Shown in pieces: positions 43,101-46,148 of a stretch of DNA of 46,148 bases. The notes beneath the pieces were generated by a model. The model ran no database searches, had not been told where the DNA came from, and saw only the letters and a program-made list of their open reading frames with translations. The DNA lies in contig CAKRRD010000018.1 of NCBI GenBank assembly GCA_934394815.1, positions 1 to 46,148 on the forward strand. The letters are read 5' to 3'. Each line of letters starts with the position of its first letter. Positions within the stretch are counted from its first letter, which is position 1. Source of the DNA: an uncultured Acetatifactor sp. Lineage in GTDB: Bacteria; Bacillota; Clostridia; Lachnospirales; Lachnospiraceae. The position numbers were made by a program, and so were the translations under genes.

Positions 43101-43480
43101 TCACACAGAATGGCTGGCAATTTTAACAACAGGATATGAAGATCGGAGTAATAGGGAATCTGCAGCAGCGAACGCAGAGCACCGATGACATACAGCACAT
43201 ACAGGAATCCGGGCGGGTAGTCCGCAAAAGTCTCCGCAGAATAAAATTGTCCGGGACCGATGGTGAAGATCCGGTCCGCCCAGGAGGCAAAACAGGCAAT
43301 ATCATTCCCAAAGCCATGGGTGGTATAGGCCAGAATCAGCCGGAGAAGCAGGGCACCTCCGAAAATGAGCCACAGAAAAGAACGTCGGCTGCCAAGCTGG
43401 CGGAAGGCTGTGTTATTTTGAAACCCGGCATAACAGGCGCCGCACAGAAGCAGCGAAAGGAGTGCAAAAAGATGTATCAT
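40190..43480 (-). CDS. Double GT-C glycosyltransferase with PMT-like C-terminal module
   Basis: This 1,096-residue protein contains two multi-helix modules. The first (about 1-460) resembles bacterial GT-C mannosyltransferases (THGFGNDIACFASWADRIF in the first loop, ADYPPGFLYVLY). A basic cytoplasmic linker and a soluble beta-rich segment (about 510-650) lead to the second module, which has PMT/ArnT hallmarks (YFDEIYHARTAYEFLHG, ENTHPPLGKIFIALGAAIFG, NPFGWRIMGTLFGI). Such enzymes use polyprenyl-phosphate sugars to glycosylate proteins or glycans on the outer face. The start at 43480 (MIHLFALLSLLLCG) has GGGGGATTC upstream; the ATG at 43519 lacks a good site. A fusion of two GT-C units is uncommon. 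It neighbours the sortase/wall-protein pair, so a link to surface glycosylation is possible. Confidence 0.82.
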   Translation of the reverse strand: MIHLFALLSLLLCGACYAGFQNNTAFRQLGSRRSFLWLIFGGALLLRLILAYTTHGFGNDIACFASWADRIFTIGPGQFYSAETFADYPPGFLYVLYVIGALRSLLQIPYYSDLHILLLKLPAILCDMACGFLLYREAVKRLHLSEWQGVCVASAYLFQPAILLNSSCWGQVDSVHTLVVILMCLFLMEGNMFPAYTVYGLGVLLKPQTLIFTPVLLVGILDHVFLKDFSVRKFFYNLCGGLAVICGMFLLCAPFGLNAAISQYTSTLGSYEYAAVNAYNFWGLLGMNWIDQNTVFLFLPCKAWGTIAILLIVLFTFLIALRCRKEPSRYFCLGAFIILTMFLFSVRMHERYMYPGLALLLFCCLYKSSGAFWKCYAGFAALHFYNTADVLYHYDPQNYDRKAPIILLVSAGMLCCLYYFYRILWKYYVHGEPVVAAASTKEPAAANRKTKTSRQPAGGGGLIFLLRDHFLSPLEPVPSGKEFRFTKLDLCLLLAIVMLYSCFALYDLGDRKAPVTTYDMPLNQTIELEFSEDALPVTMASYLAPWHQRHFTAEIKSNAEDAWTHLGEVILNNVFTWQDVSLQDLLAQATESGASDVSYTTRYLRLTLSDTDASLIELVFLDADGNITRPLNADTYGTLFDESDLYPERYSFRNSMYFDEIYHARTAYEFLHGLPTYENTHPPLGKIFIALGAAIFGMNPFGWRIMGTLFGIAMLPFLYLFGKRMTRNTPAAALACFLFAFDFMHFTQTRIATIDVYITFFVIAMYYFMYRYCTMSFYDTPLHKTFIPLGLCGVCMGLGIASKWTGVYAGCGLALLFFAHLLRRYREYLYARVHPGKSTADIQHQYIVKNFSGYTVKTIDFCLTFFVLIPVVIYLLSYLPFVDNAHPGLLDRMLANQTSMFHYHSGLEATHPYSSSWYEWPTMIRPIWYYSGYLTDTVKEGISAFGNPIVWWIGVPAFVYLLYLLFTQSTLLRTLTGRKKKIPAAEVLSRREYSVAAFLVVGYLAQYLPWFFVTRITFIYHYFPSTPFVVLMIVYSLMQLKKKMSDRTFVIICCVYAALAFGLFLLFYPVLSGQPVDVAFVVKYLRWRPDWVLISG

Positions 43481-43631
43481 AAAATGAATCCCCCAATATG
43501 TAATAAAATGGCAATGCATTACTTCTTAAAAATATCAAAAAATAACTCTTTCGTAAAGACGGATACGGAAAAATAAGTTATAATCATTAATAAATTGTAA
43601 CGGTCTGCACGAGCGGGAAGGGGAGCTTTAT

Positions 43632-44402
43632 ATGAAAAACAAAAAAATAGAAAATGCGGTTACAGCGGTATTGGCGGCTGCGGTACTGGTCACCGGCGGG
43701 ATGAGCCTGAATTCTTATCTGTCGGAGCAGAAGGCAAAAAATGAGTATGATGCCATCCGGGAGGAAGTGGTGGCGGAGCCTGAGGCAGCGGAGGAAGAAA
43801 CCGGGGAGATCATAGAGAAAAATTATCCGGAGTTACAGATCAATTTCGCAGAATTGAAAAAGACCAATCCGGATTTCAGGGGATGGCTGTATTTTCCGGC
43901 GCTGGACATCAGTTATCCGGTGGTGCAGGGAGAAGACAACAATTATTATCTGAAGCATTCCTTTGAAGGGGGGAGCGTAAATGCCGGATGTATTTTCATG
44001 GACAGTGAGGCTTCGGCGGACTGGTCGGACCGGAATACCTTTGTCTTCGGACACAATATGCGGGACGAGAGTATGTTCGGAACTTTCAAAAAGCTGCTGA
44101 AGGGAACGGCAAGCTGTGAAGAAAACCCTTACTTCTATATTTATACGGAAGAAAGCGTCTATATCTACGAGATTTTTTCCTATTATGAGACTAAGAGCAA
44201 CAGTGACCGTTTTGCTACATTTACTTCGGACGCTTCCTATGATGATTATGTGCAATGGGCCACAGAACATTCTCTCTACGCTTCGGATGCAGACTTAAGT
44301 GACCGGGGAAATATCGTATCCCTGTCCACATGCTACGGCTCTGCCGGTACCAAAAGGCGGGCGCTGATCCACGGAGTCCTGACGGAAAAAGCCGGATATT
44401 AA
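43632..44402 (+). CDS. srtB: Class B sortase
   Basis: The 256-residue protein has a short cytoplasmic start, a membrane anchor (about 8-28), an acidic stalk (about 45-62) and the sortase fold. Catalytic residues are His in FVFGHNMRDESMFG (about 140), Cys in SLSTCYGSAG (about 234) and Arg in TKRRALIHG (about 241-242). The DFRGWLYFPALDISYPVVQG start and the SMFGTFKKLL helix are class B traits. Sortase B cleaves a C-terminal sorting signal and links the protein to peptidoglycan or builds pili. The substrate is probably the repeat protein 170 nt downstream. AGGGGAG precedes the ATG. A TATAAT at 43579-43584 is a possible -10. Confidence 0.93.
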   Translation: MKNKKIENAVTAVLAAAVLVTGGMSLNSYLSEQKAKNEYDAIREEVVAEPEAAEEETGEIIEKNYPELQINFAELKKTNPDFRGWLYFPALDISYPVVQGEDNNYYLKHSFEGGSVNAGCIFMDSEASADWSDRNTFVFGHNMRDESMFGTFKKLLKGTASCEENPYFYIYTEESVYIYEIFSYYETKSNSDRFATFTSDASYDDYVQWATEHSLYASDADLSDRGNIVSLSTCYGSAGTKRRALIHGVLTEKAGY

Positions 44403-44519
44403 GGCAGGGATTTCCTCCTGAGTGTCCCCCTGAACAAAAATAATCAAAAAATAACAATAAAATGAAAAAATCTGACCCCTTTTTGAAATTGCATCAGTCT
44501 TAATAGGTGTAAAGAGGAA

Positions 44520-44539
44520 CGAAAACGTTTAAATACGTT
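44520..44539 (+). promoter_or_regulatory. Possible cre-like site before the surface protein gene
   Basis: CGAAAACGTTTAAA (44520-44533) matches the CcpA operator TGWAARCGYTWNCA at 12 of 14 positions. The same bases are part of a short dyad (AACGT, 44524-44528, and ACGTT, 44535-44539). It lies about 35 nt before the ATG. Confidence 0.3.
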
Positions 44540-44571
44540 AACACATTGGATTTCATTGAGGGAGAAATCAG

Positions 44572-46148
44572 ATGAGCAGATTTAGCAAGTATGTAAAAGA
44601 AAAAGTGGTAAAGGTTTTGGTAACAGCGCTGGTAGCAGGCTCCATCGCAGGGAACGAGGGGATTATTGCGCAGGCAGCAAATTACAGCAATGTAAAGGAT
44701 TTCCTTGGAAAAGCGTATAATTATGGAATCGTTGCGGATACATTTGATCAACAGGCTGATGCCCAGACCAACTTTGCTGTAAAACATTATTCTAATGGCC
44801 ATTATGTTGGGGATGATATTTCCGGAGTTCCCGGTTTTATTTTGGTCGGAGATGCACAGAATGCTGAAAATACAGTAAAATTAAAAAGTAATGCACAAGA
44901 TACTCAGGTGTATTATGAAAATTTTGGGACAAAGGTTATCAACGACTATGTTGACGAAATGAGAAATGCTGTTATTCAAAAGAGCAATGAAGCGTGGAAC
45001 TGCGAAAGCACGGCTGTTTATGAAGACAAAGGCATGAATGACCAGAATATTACAATGCCTGGCAGCAGTGCTGGAATTTATTATTTGAATGTGACCACAG
45101 AAATGTGGAAGACCATGAATCAACAGCAGGGAATAATTAAAATATCCATAGCTGATGGTCAGACATTAGTAATGAACATTGCAGGTGATGATATCAACAT
45201 CTACAGATTTAGCATTAATGGTGCTTCAACTGCGTCAAGTAAAGGATTGGCTGATAAAGTTATTTTTAATATGCAGGAGGCAACAAAGGTATCTATATCA
45301 GAGACAGCAGGAGCTGTTATAGCACCCCAGGCAGAAGTTTATGTTAATTCTACCTGTTCGGGATGGGTTGTTGCGAGAACAGTGGTAAATGGTGGAGGAG
45401 AACTTCATAAGGATTCTCCCAGTGAGGAGCCTACGCCGACTCCGGTGGTACCTGAGGAGCCTACGCCTACCCCAGTGGTACCTGAGGAGCCTACACCGAC
45501 ACCGGTAGTGACAGAGGAACCCACACCGACACCGGTAGTGACCGAGGAGCCTACACCGACACCGGTAGTGACCGAGGAGCCTACACCGACGCCGGTAGTG
45601 ACCGAGGAACCCACACCGACCCCGGTAGTGACAGAGGAACCCACACCGACTCCTGTAGTGACCGAGGAGCCTACACCGACGCCGGTAGTGACCGAGGAAC
45701 CCACACCGACCCCGGTAGTGACCGAGGAGCCTACACCGACGCCGGTAGTGACCGAGGAACCCACACCGACACCGGTAGTGACCGAGGAGCCTACACCGAC
45801 GCCGGTAGTGACCGAGGAGCCTACACCGACCCCGGTAGTGACAGAGGAACCCACACCGACACCGGTAGTGACCGAGGATCCTACACCGACACCGGTAGTG
45901 ACCGAGGAGCCTACACCGACGCCGGTAGTGACCGAGGAGCCCACACCGACGCCGGTAGTGACCGAGGAGCCTACACCGACACCGGTAGTGACCGAGGAGC
46001 CTACACCGACGCCGGTAGTGACCGAGGAACCCACACCGACCCCGGTAGTGACAGAGGAACCCACACCGACTCCTGTAGTGACCGAGGAGCCTACACCGAC
46101 GCCGGTAGTGACCGAGGAACCCACACCGACCCCGGTAGTGACCGAGGA
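44572..46148 (+). CDS. Choice-of-anchor-A-like surface protein with EEPTPTPVVT repeats (partial)
   Basis: The gene runs off the window; 525 codons are visible. A signal peptide (SRFSKYVKEKVVKVLVTALV, cleavage near AQAA) opens it. A domain of about 250 residues follows, with features of the choice-of-anchor-A family: LGKAYNYGIVADTFDQQADA, GFILVGDAQNAENTVKLK, IYYLNVTTEMW, VIFNMQEATKVSIS, and AGAVIAPQAEVYVNSTCSGW ending in VVNGGGELH. From residue 285, 24 complete 10-residue repeats (EEPTPTPVVT; the first two end in P, one starts ED) form a stiff wall-spanning stalk. A sorting signal would lie beyond the window. GAGGGAGA precedes the ATG. The adjacent sortase B is the likely anchoring enzyme. Ligand unknown. 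Confidence 0.8.
   Translation, partial: MSRFSKYVKEKVVKVLVTALVAGSIAGNEGIIAQAANYSNVKDFLGKAYNYGIVADTFDQQADAQTNFAVKHYSNGHYVGDDISGVPGFILVGDAQNAENTVKLKSNAQDTQVYYENFGTKVINDYVDEMRNAVIQKSNEAWNCESTAVYEDKGMNDQNITMPGSSAGIYYLNVTTEMWKTMNQQQGIIKISIADGQTLVMNIAGDDINIYRFSINGASTASSKGLADKVIFNMQEATKVSISETAGAVIAPQAEVYVNSTCSGWVVARTVVNGGGELHKDSPSEEPTPTPVVPEEPTPTPVVPEEPTPTPVVTEEPTPTPVVTEEPTPTPVVTEEPTPTPVVTEEPTPTPVVTEEPTPTPVVTEEPTPTPVVTEEPTPTPVVTEEPTPTPVVTEEPTPTPVVTEEPTPTPVVTEEPTPTPVVTEEPTPTPVVTEDPTPTPVVTEEPTPTPVVTEEPTPTPVVTEEPTPTPVVTEEPTPTPVVTEEPTPTPVVTEEPTPTPVVTEEPTPTPVVTEEPTPTPVVTE
45424..46148 (+). repeat. 30-bp tandem repeat array coding EEPTPTPVVT
   Basis: There are 24 complete 30-bp units (45424-46143) plus 5 nt. 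Third-base variants (GAGGAGCCT against GAGGAACCC; ACA/ACG/ACC before the CCGGTAGTG core) alternate. The stretch 45532-45728 is identical to 45952-46148, an exact offset of 420 bp (14 units), so part of the array was duplicated as a block. It continues past the window. Confidence 0.95.

Noticed and set aside
45405..46124. Minus-strand open frame of GSSVTTGVGV repeats (239 residues)
   Set aside because: It is the antisense of the PTPTPVV coding repeat in the secreted protein, which has a signal peptide and ribosome site on the plus strand.
1..46148. tRNA, rRNA, prophage, transposase or restriction-modification genes
   Set aside because: None was recognised on either strand.

Overview
This window looks like a chromosomal segment of a spore-forming, anaerobic, Gram-positive Clostridia, most likely Lachnospiraceae. 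The signs are a spoIIA operon (spoIIAA-spoIIAB-sigF), spoVAA/AB/AC genes, a T-box leader in front of valS, a class B sortase with a repeat-rich wall protein, a PadR/DUF1700/DUF4097 operon, and AGGAGG-type ribosome binding sites. No rRNA, tRNA, prophage or insertion sequence was recognised. The family placement is an inference from gene content.

Layout. 0.1-3.3 kb: carbamate kinase and a membrane chemoreceptor, both on the minus strand. 3.4-6.6 kb: a two-gene plus-strand operon, an acyltransferase-3 protein and a large membrane protein resembling GT-C glycosyltransferases. 6.6-7.7 kb: asparagine synthetase A (minus). 7.8-13.5 kb: a DNA-maintenance block. It holds a radical SAM protein behind a perfect LexA-type box, its usual partner protein, an HPr-like protein without the catalytic histidine, and a Rad3/DinG-type helicase with an N-terminal nuclease-like domain. 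13.8-16.9 kb: a GH13 glycosidase, an MGDG-synthase-type glycosyltransferase and a PlsY-type acyltransferase (lipid and envelope). 17.0-19.1 kb: padR-DUF1700-DUF4097 behind a long perfect dyad. 19.2-21.0 kb: an ECF S component and pyridoxamine kinase (minus), which suggests vitamin B6 salvage.

21.1-27.2 kb: T-box, valS, folC, a 49-residue small protein, and a zinc-ribbon/TPR membrane protein. 27.3-33.2 kb: the sporulation block, with spoIIAA, spoIIAB and sigF, then a GH25 muramidase and a thioesterase. spoVAB, spoVAA and spoVAC follow; spoVAB has a forespore-type promoter and the AB-AA order is reversed relative to Bacillus. 33.3-34.4 kb: a glycerol-1-phosphate dehydrogenase-like protein. 34.5-38.7 kb: marR plus a heterodimeric ABC exporter, with tandem palindromic operators. 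38.8-39.2 kb: seven non-coding 52-bp tandem repeats. 39.4-40.2 kb: an orphan nuclease-like protein. 40.2-43.5 kb: a large double GT-C/PMT glycosyltransferase (minus). 43.6 kb to the end: sortase B and a probable choice-of-anchor-A surface protein, whose 10-residue Pro/Thr repeats run off the window.

The most interesting signals are the SOS-type control of the radical SAM pair, which is split by a structured repeat-like element; the 52-bp hairpin array beside a nuclease-like orphan; two long perfect palindromes that are not terminators; the Crh-like HPr; and the sortase/repeat-protein pair with a 420-bp higher-order duplication.
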